45,283 nt of DNA, from positions 1 through 45,283 of the forward strand of contig JAGAKZ010000020.1 in assembly GCA_017848115.1 (NCBI GenBank). The letters are read 5' to 3'. Below, one piece after another: positions 8,964 to 18,047 of this stretch; position 1 is the stretch's first letter, and each line of letters opens with the position of its first letter. Under the pieces are notes generated by a model. The model was not told the DNA's origin. It did no database searches and saw nothing but the letters and a program-made list of their open reading frames with translations. The DNA comes from Oscillospiraceae bacterium (GTDB lineage: Bacteria; Bacillota; Clostridia; Oscillospirales; Ruminococcaceae). The translations under genes were made by a program, and so were the position numbers.

Positions 8964-10634
8964 ATGAGAAACATACCAATAGGTCAATACTTAGTAGAAC
9001 AGAACATGATCACAACTGAGCAGCTCGACAGAGCTCTCTTTGCCCAGAGAGAGGCACAGGGCCAGAAACGTTTTGGTGAAGTGATCGTAGAAATGGGGTA
9101 TATGTCAGAGATCAAGTTTGCCCAGGCACTTGCAGGAAAACTCAAAGTACCTTATGTAGATCTCCAGACATTCAAAATCGACGATGAAGCGGTAAGCAAA
9201 ATTCCTGAGTCACTTGCAAAGAAACATACGGTTATAGCTATTGATATAGTCGGCAAAAGACTCACAGTTGCTACAGATGACCCGATAAACTTTAATATCC
9301 TCGAAGACGTAAAGGTTATCACAGGTATGGATACTATCCCTGTACTTGCAACACGTTCAGCAATCAACAAAGCTATCGGTGACAAGTACACCATGGCAAA
9401 TATCGACAGCGTAAACGAGAGTCTTAACCAGTTCGGCATGGACGATGCAGATGATGAAGCATCCAAGGAAAGAGTAGAAAGCGCTCCTATCGTTAAGCTT
9501 GCTACTACAATAGTTGAAAACTCATTCAGAGCAGAGGCTACCGATATTCATATCGAACCTTTTAAAACTTATACAAAGATCCGTATCCGTGTAAACGGTG
9601 ACCTTATGGAACTCATGAGCATATCTCCGGCAGTTCACACAGCACTTACAACACGTATAAAACTTATAAGCGGTATGAACATCGCTGAAAAGCGTGTACC
9701 GCAGGACGGTCGTTTCTCACAGGTCGTAGACGGTTGCGAACTCGACGTCCGTGTATCCGCACTTCCTATGGTATGCGGTGAAAAGATAGTTATCCGTATC
9801 CTTTCAACAGGTCAGATCTCACTTCGTAAGATCACAGACCTCGGTATGAATGACTACAACTATAAGATGTTTGAAAGCATGATCAAGTGTCCTCATGGCG
9901 TTATCCTCGTTACAGGACCTACAGGTAGCGGTAAATCTACAACACTTTACGCAGCGCTCGGCGAACTTGCAAAGCCTGATGTAAACGTAGTTACAGTTGA
10001 AGACCCGGTAGAAAAAAATATCGATGGCGTAAACCAGTGTCAGGTAAACGTAAAAGCAGGTATGACATTCTCAGCTGCTCTTCGTTCTATTCTCCGTCAG
10101 GACCCTGATATCGTTATGATCGGTGAAATGCGTGACTCGGAAACAGCCGATATCGCTATCCGAGCAGCTATCACAGGTCACTTGGTTCTCTCCACACTTC
10201 ATACAAATGACGCTGCATCAACTATCGTTCGTCTTGTAGATATGGGTGTTGCTCCGTACATGGTTGCTACATCACTTATCGGTGTTGTTGCACAGCGACT
10301 TGTAAAGGTACTCTGTCCAAGATGCCGCAGACCAAGAATGTCAAACGACGAAGACAATCAGCTCATGCATATTCCTGCATCTGTTCAGATCTATGACGCT
10401 GTAGGTTGCCCAGAGTGTAACAATACAGGTTATAAGGGAAGAACTGCTATTCATGAAATCATCCACTGTTCATCAGGTATATCCACACTTATCGCTGAGG
10501 GAGCAGGTAAGGAACAGCTTGAAAACGCTGCTAAGAAAAACGGTACAAAACTCCTCAGAGATAACGTATCCGAACTCGTTCAGTTAGGTAAGACTACTAT
10601 AGACGAGCTTGTCAGAGTAACATATTCTGTATAA
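8964..10634 (+). CDS. pilB: Type IV pilus assembly ATPase PilB
   Basis: 556 residues from the ATG at 8964, preceded by TTGGAGG; an in-frame ATG at 8946 lies upstream of this SD and is rejected. An N-terminal MshEN-type domain covers about residues 1-150. The GspE-type ATPase core has Walker A GPTGSGKS at 318-325, Walker B 'DPDIVMIGEMRD' and the His box 'GHLVLSTLHTND'. A zinc-binding tetracysteine (C451-x2-C454 and CPEC near 481) distinguishes extension ATPases from PilT. It powers pilus polymerisation at the PilC platform. pilT follows 45 bases downstream, probably in the same transcript. Confidence 0.95.
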   Translation: MRNIPIGQYLVEQNMITTEQLDRALFAQREAQGQKRFGEVIVEMGYMSEIKFAQALAGKLKVPYVDLQTFKIDDEAVSKIPESLAKKHTVIAIDIVGKRLTVATDDPINFNILEDVKVITGMDTIPVLATRSAINKAIGDKYTMANIDSVNESLNQFGMDDADDEASKERVESAPIVKLATTIVENSFRAEATDIHIEPFKTYTKIRIRVNGDLMELMSISPAVHTALTTRIKLISGMNIAEKRVPQDGRFSQVVDGCELDVRVSALPMVCGEKIVIRILSTGQISLRKITDLGMNDYNYKMFESMIKCPHGVILVTGPTGSGKSTTLYAALGELAKPDVNVVTVEDPVEKNIDGVNQCQVNVKAGMTFSAALRSILRQDPDIVMIGEMRDSETADIAIRAAITGHLVLSTLHTNDAASTIVRLVDMGVAPYMVATSLIGVVAQRLVKVLCPRCRRPRMSNDEDNQLMHIPASVQIYDAVGCPECNNTGYKGRTAIHEIIHCSSGISTLIAEGAGKEQLENAAKKNGTKLLRDNVSELVQLGKTTIDELVRVTYSV

Positions 10635-10679
10635 GGTTTATAGTGCGATATAAAAAAATGTAAAACGGAGGTTTATTTG

Positions 10680-11753
10680 ATGACAGCTATAGATATTGAT
10701 AAGATTCTCGATGAAGCCAGAGTGCTTGGGTGTTCAGACTTGCACTTCACTTATGGCATAGCACCTGTAGTAAGACTTAACGGTGCTCTGAGAAAACTCA
10801 GCTCTTACGATATAATGGACGAAGAAACTATCGTAGACGTTGCAGAACAGATTATTCCGGACGAAATGAAAGATCGTCTTCATGCACACCTTGACTGTGA
10901 CTTTTCATTTACCACAAAGAGAGGTTACAGACACAGAGTAAATGTATTCAGACAGAGAGAAAAGACAGCTATTGCTATACGTCTTCTCAGAAATGATATT
11001 CCTACACTTGAAGATCTTATGCTTCCGCCTATCCTTGCGGACTTTGCAATGAGACCGAGAGGACTTGTTCTTATAACAGGACCTACAGGTAGTGGTAAGT
11101 CAACAACTCTTGCAGCTATGCTTGACTATGCAAACTTAAACAAGAGTGCTCATATCATCACTATCGAAGACCCTATAGAATACGTTCATGAACACAAACG
11201 CTGTATGGTAAACCAGCGTGAAGTCGGACCTGACGTTCCTGACTTTGCTGCTGCGCTTCGTTCCGCACTCCGTGAAGACCCGGATATCATCCTCGTTGGA
11301 GAAATGCGTGACCTTGAAACAGTTACAGCTGCCGTAACAGCCGCTGAAACAGGTCACCTTGTACTTTCTACACTTCATACAACCAGTGCGGCAGATACCA
11401 TCAACCGTATCATCGACGTTTATCCTGAACATCAGCAGGTACAGATCAGAACACAGCTTGCAAACGTTCTTGTAGGTATCATGGCTCAGACACTTATCCC
11501 TAAGGCTGACGGAAAAGGCCGTATAGCTGCTATGGAAATTCTCAACGTTACAGATGCTTGCTCTGCTATGATCAGAGATAACAAGGTTCATCTTATCCAG
11601 TCTGCTATTCAGACAGGTAAGCAATTCGGTATGATGTGTCTTGACCAGGAACTTGCACGTATGACAAGACAGGGCATCATTCACGAATCCGATGCGCTTG
11701 AACGTTGTCAGGATAAGCTTGAATTCTATCGTTTTCTTAATGCAGGGGAATAA
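10680..11753 (+). CDS. pilT: Pilus retraction ATPase PilT
   Basis: 357 residues. Begins with the PAS-like 'LDEARVLGCSDLHFTYG' segment typical of PilT. Walker A GPTGSGKS at 134-141, Walker B 'DPDIILVGEMRD', His box 'GHLVLSTLHTTSA', and a C-terminal 'AMIRDNKVHLI' equivalent to the AIRNLIRE motif linked to retraction. No tetracysteine. Its presence implies retractile, twitching-type pili. I place the start at the ATG 10680 (GGAGG plus 8 bases); a TTG three bases upstream is a weaker alternative. Followed by a clear terminator. Confidence 0.94.
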   Translation: MTAIDIDKILDEARVLGCSDLHFTYGIAPVVRLNGALRKLSSYDIMDEETIVDVAEQIIPDEMKDRLHAHLDCDFSFTTKRGYRHRVNVFRQREKTAIAIRLLRNDIPTLEDLMLPPILADFAMRPRGLVLITGPTGSGKSTTLAAMLDYANLNKSAHIITIEDPIEYVHEHKRCMVNQREVGPDVPDFAAALRSALREDPDIILVGEMRDLETVTAAVTAAETGHLVLSTLHTTSAADTINRIIDVYPEHQQVQIRTQLANVLVGIMAQTLIPKADGKGRIAAMEILNVTDACSAMIRDNKVHLIQSAIQTGKQFGMMCLDQELARMTRQGIIHESDALERCQDKLEFYRFLNAGE

Positions 11754-11770
11754 TTGATTAATATACATAA

Positions 11771-11794
11771 AAACAGCGGTTTTATCCGCTGTTT
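11771..11794 (+). terminator. Intrinsic terminator of pilBT
   Basis: Stem 11771-11779 with 11786-11794 (core ACAGCGG/CCGCTGT), 6-base loop, T-run directly after. Confidence 0.85.
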
Positions 11795-11912
11795 TTTGTT
11801 ATATATTTATATTGAAAAAAGCGTTGTTTCTTACGAAAGAAAAAAACGACTAGTCAGTACAAATCTATACAGTCACTTTCAACAAACTTTATATACAGAT
11901 GTGTAAAACTTA

Positions 11913-11941
11913 TTGACAATGGGTTGCGGTAATGTTATAAT
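11913..11941 (+). promoter_or_regulatory. Consensus sigma-A promoter of the first pilin gene
   Basis: Exact TTGACA (11913-11918) and exact TATAAT (11936-11941) with 17-base spacing. Transcript start near 11948, leader of about 70 nt. Confidence 0.85.
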
Positions 11942-12017
11942 TTAGACAAGATAAAAAATATTGTATATGAAGCAGGTAAAAACTTGTTTCGCAACAAATA
12001 GAAGGGATCTGATTTTT

Positions 12018-12539
12018 ATGAAGAAGTTTAAGGGATTTACACTTATCGAGCTTATAGTGGTTATTGCAATTATCGGAGTTCTGGCGGCTATACTTGTTCC
12101 AGCAATGATGGGGTGGGTTGTAAGATCAAGAATTACAACATACAATAATAATGCAAGCGAAATATGCAGTCAGATGCAGATTACTATGACAGATCTTAGT
12201 ACCGGTTCAGATGGGTTTATACTTAATGATTATGTTGTTGTATGTAATAATGGCAGTATCAGTACGACACCTGCAATAAGTGATACGGATGTTCTTGACA
12301 GAATTGCGGATATAAATAATAATCTCACAGATGTTTCAAATGTTGACTGGGCAGTTAAGATTGAAGATAGTATAGTAAGAGGTGTCGCTTTGTCAGGAAA
12401 CAATTGTTCTAATGTAGGAGGTTTTCCGGTACAGTGTCCGTCAGCTAAAGATTATAAGATGTTAGCAGGCTCCAGTATTGAGGATTATCTTGATTGTGCG
12501 CAAGGAACTGAAGATTGGGCAGACAAGAAGATTTCATAA
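12018..12539 (+). CDS. Type IV pilin (second major-type pilin)
   Basis: 173 residues from the ATG at 12018; the longer in-frame start at 11961 would put extra residues before the leader. Canonical prepilin signal 'MKKFKG|FTLIELIVV' with Glu+5. Its first 34 residues are identical to those of the pilin at 12891, while the DNA differs at many synonymous sites. The head is divergent but keeps the motif 'DWAVKIEDSIVRGVAL' followed by GGFP (134-137), in the same place as the GGYPN of the other pilin. Four cysteines outside the helix region may form disulphides. It has its own consensus promoter and terminator, so it is monocistronic and independently regulated. Confidence 0.88.
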   Translation: MKKFKGFTLIELIVVIAIIGVLAAILVPAMMGWVVRSRITTYNNNASEICSQMQITMTDLSTGSDGFILNDYVVVCNNGSISTTPAISDTDVLDRIADINNNLTDVSNVDWAVKIEDSIVRGVALSGNNCSNVGGFPVQCPSAKDYKMLAGSSIEDYLDCAQGTEDWADKKIS

Positions 12540-12551
12540 AATGTTAAAATT

Positions 12552-12594
12552 AAAAATAATGCTATGCATTTCAATTTTGCATAGCATTATTTTT
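12552..12594 (+). terminator. Intrinsic terminator after first pilin gene
   Basis: Long AT-flanked stem (12552-12568 with 12578-12594; core ATGCTATGCA/TGCATAGCAT) with T-run in its right arm. Confidence 0.85.
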
Positions 12595-12740
12595 TTAATA
12601 AAATCTCAAAAACATTTGAGATGCACACTAGAAAAAACACATTAATTATGTATTTTGTAGTAAACGAAATGAACTTAATCGTTTAAGTTTTAGTTATTTT
12701 AATCAATCATACAATCTTCCCTTTGAGCATTCCAAATTCG

Positions 12741-12769
12741 TTGACAAACGAAAACAGGGGTGATATAAT
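12741..12769 (+). promoter_or_regulatory. Consensus sigma-A promoter of the main pilin gene
   Basis: Exact TTGACA (12741-12746), 17-base spacer, exact TATAAT (12764-12769). This is as strong as a sigma-A promoter gets and fits a highly expressed structural subunit. Confidence 0.88.
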
Positions 12770-12776
12770 ATGAACA

Positions 12777-12890
12777 TAGAGTACAGGAGATGAACACCTC
12801 GGACGTCAGGGGTAAGGTTCATACGGATACTTACATACGTTTTAAAAAAGGTTAAAATAATTTTTATTTATATTTTAGGAGGAATTTATC
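12777..12890 (+). ncRNA. Structured 5' leader of the main pilin gene (class unknown)
   Basis: About 115 nt between the predicted transcript start and the pilin ATG. ATGAAC (12790-12795) can pair with GTTCAT (12817-12822), and GTAAG (12812-12816), which lies in that loop, can pair with CTTAC (12830-12834), giving an H-type pseudoknot. A competing inner stem ACCTC/GGGGT (12796-12800/12809-12813) excludes the pseudoknot partner. I cannot match it to a riboswitch class that I remember. The rest (12835-12890) is an unstructured AT-rich run ending in AGGAGG. Confidence 0.45.
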
Positions 12891-13382
12891 ATGAAAAAAT
12901 TCAAAGGTTTTACACTTATCGAACTTATCGTTGTTATCGCTATCATCGGTGTACTTGCTGCTATTCTCGTACCTGCTATGATGGGTTGGGTAAGAAAGGC
13001 TTCAATCAACTCAGCTAACTCAAATGCTAAGTCTGTATTTACAAATGCTCAGACAGTAGCTCAGGAATTTGAGACACTTGGACAGGTAGTTAGTAATGAT
13101 GTTTCTTTTGCGGGTGGGACTGCTAGTAATGATGTAACTTTTACTCCAGCTGGTGCAACTGCACAACGTTCATATGTTAATGAAGTAAATGATTCTATGA
13201 CATCTTCAAACGCTAGTTCAGCATGGGCTGTAAGAGTTAATAATAATATTGTTGAAGCTGCTGTGTTCTCTACTAATGGTGCAACATATATGGGTGGTTA
13301 TCCAAATCCAGCACCTACTGATTCTTCAAGACTTTGGTCTGTTGGCGGTCTTTCATCAGCAGTAAGTGGTGGTTCATGGTAA
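12891..13382 (+). CDS. pilA: Major type IV pilin
   Basis: 163 residues. Leader 'MKKFKG', then mature 'FTLIELIVVIAIIG' with Glu5, the hydrophobic N-terminal helix, an amphipathic helix (about 42-62, 'NSNAKSVFTNAQTVAQEF'), and a Ser/Thr/Asn-rich head. The head contains 'AWAVRVNNNIVEAAVF' (111-126) and GGYPN (135-139). No cysteines. AGGAGG stands 8 bases before the ATG. The exact consensus promoter, the structured leader and preference for C-ending Ile codons in the conserved part suggest this is the abundant fibre subunit. The head motif recurs five times in the protein encoded at 19348-21756. Confidence 0.92.
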   Translation: MKKFKGFTLIELIVVIAIIGVLAAILVPAMMGWVRKASINSANSNAKSVFTNAQTVAQEFETLGQVVSNDVSFAGGTASNDVTFTPAGATAQRSYVNEVNDSMTSSNASSAWAVRVNNNIVEAAVFSTNGATYMGGYPNPAPTDSSRLWSVGGLSSAVSGGSW

Positions 13383-13427
13383 TCGATCAGCGAGTTTTTA
13401 AAGTTCATTAATTTTTATTGAATATTT

Positions 13428-13468
13428 AATATAAGAGTTATGGAATATTGTTCTGTAACTCTTATATT
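13428..13468 (+). terminator. Intrinsic terminator after the main pilin gene
   Basis: 13-bp stem (13428-13440 with 13456-13468), 15-base loop, followed by TTTTGTTTT. Confidence 0.8.
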
Positions 13469-13494
13469 TTTGTTTTATTGGATGGTTATGAGTT

Positions 13495-15921
13495 ATGAAG
13501 AAATTTAAAGATGTGAAAATAGGCTGTATAAAAGTTTTTATAATCAGCTTCTGTATTATGCTAATTATTCAGCTCCCCGATATGATAGTTAATAGTGGTT
13601 ACTTTGTTTATGGTGGCGATTATTCAATGCAGATGATACCTTTTTATCGTCATGGAGTGGAAACTGTCAGGAACGGAGCAGTAGGCTGGGATTGGATAAC
13701 CGGTTTGGGAACAGATTTTATCGGATCGTATGGATATTATTTTTTTGGCTCTCCGTTTTTCTGGATAATGTGTTTACTGTCGGAAAAATTTACGATTATC
13801 ATTATGCCTTTTATGACTGCATTAAAAGTAGGTGTTGCAGCTGTTACAGCGTATATCTATATAAAAAGATATATTAAAGATTATACTATAACTTTTATAT
13901 GTGCTTTTATGTATGCTTTTTCAGGATATCAGCTTTATAATCTGGTATATTATTTCTTTAATGATGTTACTGCACTGTTTCCTTTGCTTTTGCTTTCTTT
14001 TGATAAACTTGTAAAAGAAGATAAAAGAGGGCTTTTTGCTTTGATGACGGCTGTTATGGCTTTTACAAATTATTATTTCTTTTTTGGTCAGGTAATATTT
14101 GTTGTTATATACTATATTGTAGGGTGCGTGACTAAGGAGTTTAAGTTTACACTTAAAAGCTTCGGTTTGATAGCGTTTGAAGCAATTTTGGGTGTGACAA
14201 TTTCATGTATAATTCTTGTTCCAACGATAATCACTGTTATGTCTGGTTCAAGAATATCAGATGTGTTGTGTGGTGTTGATCTTGTTTCTTATTCTGACAA
14301 TACAATTATCCCTAAAATAGTACAAAGTCTTTTTATTCCACCAGATTCACCGTCTTATGCACAATTATTTTTATCAAGCGATAATACTCATAACTGGGCA
14401 TCAATATCACTTTATATTCCTTTTTTTGCATCAGTCGGGGTTTTTTCTTATATTGTAGCTAATAAAAAGTCATATATATCGATATTGTTGATTATTTGTT
14501 CAATCATGTCGTGTGTTCCGGTGCTTAACAGTATGTTTTATATGTTTAATTCTTCGTATTATGCACGATGGTTTTATATGCCTGTTCTATTTATGTGCAT
14601 TGCAACCGGTAAGTGTCTTGATGATAATGTTGAGCTTAGACCAGGAATCATTTTTCACGGAATCGGACTGTTTATATTATCTGTAATTGCTTTATTTCCT
14701 GATGAAAAATTTTCTACTGAACAGATGGCATCACAGCGTTTGGGACTCTCTTTGTTATCAGATACTCAAAATGAGATTTCTTTCTTTAAAATGTGTAAAT
14801 CTCCTATAACATTTTGGCAAAATATAGCGTTTGGAGTTATATCGTTACTACTTATATTTGTTTATATCAAACAAAGAGAAAATGATAAAAAGATTCTAAA
14901 AAAATTCAGTGTAATTATTGTGAGTTTTACAGCAGTTATTTCTTTCATATATGTAGATAATACAGAAGGAATTCTTGACGTAAACGATTATGACAAAAAA
15001 GCTATAGATTTTAAACCTGTTGTTGAAAGTAATGATGAATTTTATAGAGTATCTGATAGTATATCAAGCGGTAGAATATCAAATCTTAATATTATGTGGA
15101 ATATGAATGCTATTAACACCTTCCATAGTATAGCACCCGCATCTGTTGATAAATTCTTTATGGGGGTAAGAGGAAAGCCAAGAATGATGGGTGCACGTTA
15201 TGGAGAAGAAGACTATGCTGTTTTAGGATTACTTTCTCATAAGTATGCTTTTAGCGAAAGTACAAATGATGAGTTGAATGTTGAAAATTATCGTACTGAT
15301 ATAAATGGTTTTGAATTGTATGATAAGCAAGGGTACTATTATGTATATGAAAACAAGCATTTTATACCTATGGGATTTATGTACGATTATTATATCAGTC
15401 AGAGTGATATTGATAAATTTCTCAGTACAGTTGAATTTTCGGATGAAGATGAAAAATATCGTTATAAACAGCTTATAATGATGCGAGCTTTGATACTTGG
15501 TGATGAGGATAGTAAAAAGTATTCTGGCATACTCAATAAAATATCTGATGATATGATGGAAAATTTGAACGAGGATTCGTACTATGCTGACTGTGAAGAT
15601 AGAAGTAATATGTCATGTTGCAGTTTTGAGTACAATGAGGATGGTTTTTGCGCTAATATAAATTCAGATAATACTGGACTTTTGTTTTTCAGTGTTCCTT
15701 ACAGTGAAGGTTGGACTGCAGAAGTGAATGGTGAAAAGACGGATATAGTGATATCTCATTATGGATTGATGTCAGTTATGGTTGAAGAAGGAGAAAATAA
15801 TGTTATATTTTCTTATGAAACACCAGGATTGAAAGTCGGAACGTATATGACAGTTGCGGGTATTTTGATTTTAGCTTTGTATGTCGTATTTTGCTTCCGG
15901 ATGAAAAGACATGAAGGTTGA
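13495..15921 (+). CDS. YfhO-family polytopic membrane protein (putative GT-C-type glycosyltransferase)
   Basis: 808 residues, about a dozen predicted membrane helices, mostly in residues 10-480, then an extracellular beta-rich C-terminal part and a last membrane helix near 785-803. The first loop 'VYGGDYSMQMIPFYRHG' with its Asp and the late 'FSVPYSEGWTAEVNG' segment are typical of YfhO proteins. In Bacillus, YfhO works with CsbB in glycosylation of lipoteichoic acid from a lipid-linked sugar. Here it lies just after the main pilin gene, so a role in glycosylating pilin or other surface polymers is possible but only inferred. The SD is weak. The pilin terminator separates the transcripts at least partly. 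Confidence 0.75.
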   Translation: MKKFKDVKIGCIKVFIISFCIMLIIQLPDMIVNSGYFVYGGDYSMQMIPFYRHGVETVRNGAVGWDWITGLGTDFIGSYGYYFFGSPFFWIMCLLSEKFTIIIMPFMTALKVGVAAVTAYIYIKRYIKDYTITFICAFMYAFSGYQLYNLVYYFFNDVTALFPLLLLSFDKLVKEDKRGLFALMTAVMAFTNYYFFFGQVIFVVIYYIVGCVTKEFKFTLKSFGLIAFEAILGVTISCIILVPTIITVMSGSRISDVLCGVDLVSYSDNTIIPKIVQSLFIPPDSPSYAQLFLSSDNTHNWASISLYIPFFASVGVFSYIVANKKSYISILLIICSIMSCVPVLNSMFYMFNSSYYARWFYMPVLFMCIATGKCLDDNVELRPGIIFHGIGLFILSVIALFPDEKFSTEQMASQRLGLSLLSDTQNEISFFKMCKSPITFWQNIAFGVISLLLIFVYIKQRENDKKILKKFSVIIVSFTAVISFIYVDNTEGILDVNDYDKKAIDFKPVVESNDEFYRVSDSISSGRISNLNIMWNMNAINTFHSIAPASVDKFFMGVRGKPRMMGARYGEEDYAVLGLLSHKYAFSESTNDELNVENYRTDINGFELYDKQGYYYVYENKHFIPMGFMYDYYISQSDIDKFLSTVEFSDEDEKYRYKQLIMMRALILGDEDSKKYSGILNKISDDMMENLNEDSYYADCEDRSNMSCCSFEYNEDGFCANINSDNTGLLFFSVPYSEGWTAEVNGEKTDIVISHYGLMSVMVEEGENNVIFSYETPGLKVGTYMTVAGILILALYVVFCFRMKRHEG

Positions 15922-15955
15922 AAATATATGTAAATTGTGAATTGGCTTAAAAATA

Positions 15956-15984
15956 TTGACTTTTAAATGAGTAAATTGTATAAT
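15956..15984 (+). promoter_or_regulatory. Sigma-A promoter of the cohesin-CAP gene
   Basis: TTGACT (15956-15961), 17-base spacer, TATAAT (15979-15984); the ATG follows 24 bases later, so the leader is very short and contains the SD AAGGGGG. Confidence 0.75.
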
Positions 15985-16007
15985 TTATATGTAAGGGGGA
16001 ATTGTAA

Positions 16008-17936
16008 ATGAAGTTAAATAATACAAGGAAAATATGTGCATTGACAGCAGCGGTTTTATTGATTCAAGGAACACATATATCTGCTGCCGGAAATCTCGAT
16101 ATGCATAAACATATATCAAACCTTAAGTATGGATTGCTTATGCTTGGCGGTGATTATTATAATTATGTGTTCGACTATGATATTAACTCTGATGATAAGA
16201 CAAATGTGCTTGATCTGTGCCGAATGAAGAGAAGTATTCTCAATAATGACAGTCAGGAAATCCTTGATTCTCTCGCTATAGAGAAGCTTGATGTCGTTTT
16301 GGGTGAGTGCATAAAATCGCAGAATAATGACAGGGTTTTTACGATACCTGTTATGCTGGAGAATAATCACAAGGGTATATCTGCTCTTCAGTTTGACTTT
16401 TCTTATGATGAAAGATATTTTACTTTGCAGGATGTCTATACAGTCGATGTTTCAGGTGATGTATCTGTTTCAAGCAACAAAAAAACTGTCCAGTTTATTG
16501 AATCAAATGGTTATAACGTTGAGGGAGATAAGGTTGTTTTGTATGCAGAGTTTTGTTATGATGCCCGAATACCTGACGGAAGTTATGATTTTGGTTTATA
16601 TAATATATCTGCATCAAATCTTACTAAAAAAGGACAGAGAATGCTCGTTGATGAAGAAATTGAAGAATATTCGTATGGATATATGTTCCATACAAGTGAA
16701 TTTTCAGTTCCTGTAACATCAGCCACAACAGTAACGACTACGACATCGGTTCCTCAGACAACAACTATTACAACCTTACCGACGACGATTACAACAACTA
16801 CTACAACCTTACCAACGACAATTACAACAACTTTACCGACTACGATTACAACTACAACAACACCCTTGCCAACAACTACAACAGTGATAACAACTACAGA
16901 TCCGCCGCCACAGACGACCGTACCCAAATATGAAGATGGTTCTGTGTATTTTCAAGTTGGTCAGCCGCAGGAAAATCACAATGACAATGTTTTGAAAATA
17001 CCAGTATATGTTCAGAACAATACAATAGGTGTTTCTGCTGCAAATGTTACTTTAAATTATAGAAACGACCTTTTTGACATAAAGCATGTATCCATAGGAG
17101 ATTTTCCCGGACAAGTCAGTGCTTCACAGAAAACAGGAGAAATATCATATGTAGCAGATAGTGAAGCGAAAGTAAACGGAATCGTTTTTTATATTGAATT
17201 AGCACCTAAAGCATATATATCACCGATGCTTTTGGAATTTTCTCTTTCTTCAATAGAAGCAGTTACATTATTAAATGACAAAACAGCGTGGAATATTCCG
17301 AAAGATAAATGTCCTGAAAAATCTTCTGTAGCGTATTTCTGGACAAATGGAATGCAGTCATCTGTTGTAACTACAACTGTCACACCTACTACAACTATTA
17401 CAACTCCTACACCTGTACCAACAACGACGATAACAACGACCACAACACCTGCACCGACAACGACGGTAACAACAACTACAACACCCGTACCAACAACAAC
17501 GGTAACAACTATAACTACACCAACTCCGACTACTACGGAAGAGCCGCCTTTGAACCTTGAGCAGGTCGAATATGATGCAGCTGAGCTTTTGAATAATTAC
17601 AGAACATCAAACGGCAAAGCAGAACTTACGTTGTCTTCGTCTTTATGCAAAATGATGGAGATAAGGGCTCAGGAATTGATAAAATCTTGTACGATTGAAA
17701 GACCTGATGGTTCTGATGTGTCAACACTTTACAGAGAACATGGAATATCTGTTGGAGTACATATACATTTGGTGGTATATGGATATTCAAGTGCAAGAGA
17801 GGTGATAAACTTTTTTACTTCAAATTATAGTGATGAAATCCTTAGAAGAACACACAGAAAAATAGGTATTGCTCATTATTATGACCCCGATTCTACTTAT
17901 AAGCATTATTGGGCATTTGCGCTTACTTCAAGTTGA
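16008..17936 (+). CDS. Secreted scaffold-like protein: half-dockerin, two cohesin-like domains, CAP domain
   Basis: 642 residues. Signal peptide about 1-27; one dockerin-like Ca-binding helix motif at about 54-80 ('VFDYDINSDDKTNVLDLCRM'), with no clear second half; cohesin-like beta-sandwich 1 at about 92-235; Thr/Pro linker 237-305; cohesin-like domain 2 at about 312-448; second Thr linker 455-512; CAP/SCP domain at about 516-642 ('AAELLNNYRTSNG', 'RKIGIAHYY', 'KHYWAFAL'). Cohesins bind dockerins to build multi-enzyme surface complexes; CAP domains are secreted folds of varied function. The combination suggests a small anchoring or organising protein rather than an enzyme. The cohesin assignment is by strand pattern ('IPVMLENN', 'VLKIPVYVQNNT'), not by alignment. 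It has its own promoter and terminator. Confidence 0.72.
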   Translation: MKLNNTRKICALTAAVLLIQGTHISAAGNLDMHKHISNLKYGLLMLGGDYYNYVFDYDINSDDKTNVLDLCRMKRSILNNDSQEILDSLAIEKLDVVLGECIKSQNNDRVFTIPVMLENNHKGISALQFDFSYDERYFTLQDVYTVDVSGDVSVSSNKKTVQFIESNGYNVEGDKVVLYAEFCYDARIPDGSYDFGLYNISASNLTKKGQRMLVDEEIEEYSYGYMFHTSEFSVPVTSATTVTTTTSVPQTTTITTLPTTITTTTTTLPTTITTTLPTTITTTTTPLPTTTTVITTTDPPPQTTVPKYEDGSVYFQVGQPQENHNDNVLKIPVYVQNNTIGVSAANVTLNYRNDLFDIKHVSIGDFPGQVSASQKTGEISYVADSEAKVNGIVFYIELAPKAYISPMLLEFSLSSIEAVTLLNDKTAWNIPKDKCPEKSSVAYFWTNGMQSSVVTTTVTPTTTITTPTPVPTTTITTTTTPAPTTTVTTTTTPVPTTTVTTITTPTPTTTEEPPLNLEQVEYDAAELLNNYRTSNGKAELTLSSSLCKMMEIRAQELIKSCTIERPDGSDVSTLYREHGISVGVHIHLVVYGYSSAREVINFFTSNYSDEILRRTHRKIGIAHYYDPDSTYKHYWAFALTSS

Positions 17937-18008
17937 TTAAAATATTGTAGAAAGTTGCGAACCGTAATAAATTATAGTGATTATTTAACTGTTGATAAAA
18001 GAGTAATA

Positions 18009-18047
18009 AAAGGCTTTTGATGCATATAGTATGCAGATGAAGTCTTT
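18009..18047 (+). terminator. Intrinsic terminator after the cohesin-CAP gene
   Basis: Outer stem AAAGGCTT/AAGTCTTT (18009-18016/18040-18047, one GU pair) around an inner stem TGCATA/TATGCA, followed by a T-run interrupted by one G. Confidence 0.75.

Noticed and set aside
12777-12890. c-di-GMP riboswitch before the main pilin
   Set aside because: I could not find the conserved core of class I and could not match class II from memory, so it is reported only as a structured leader.
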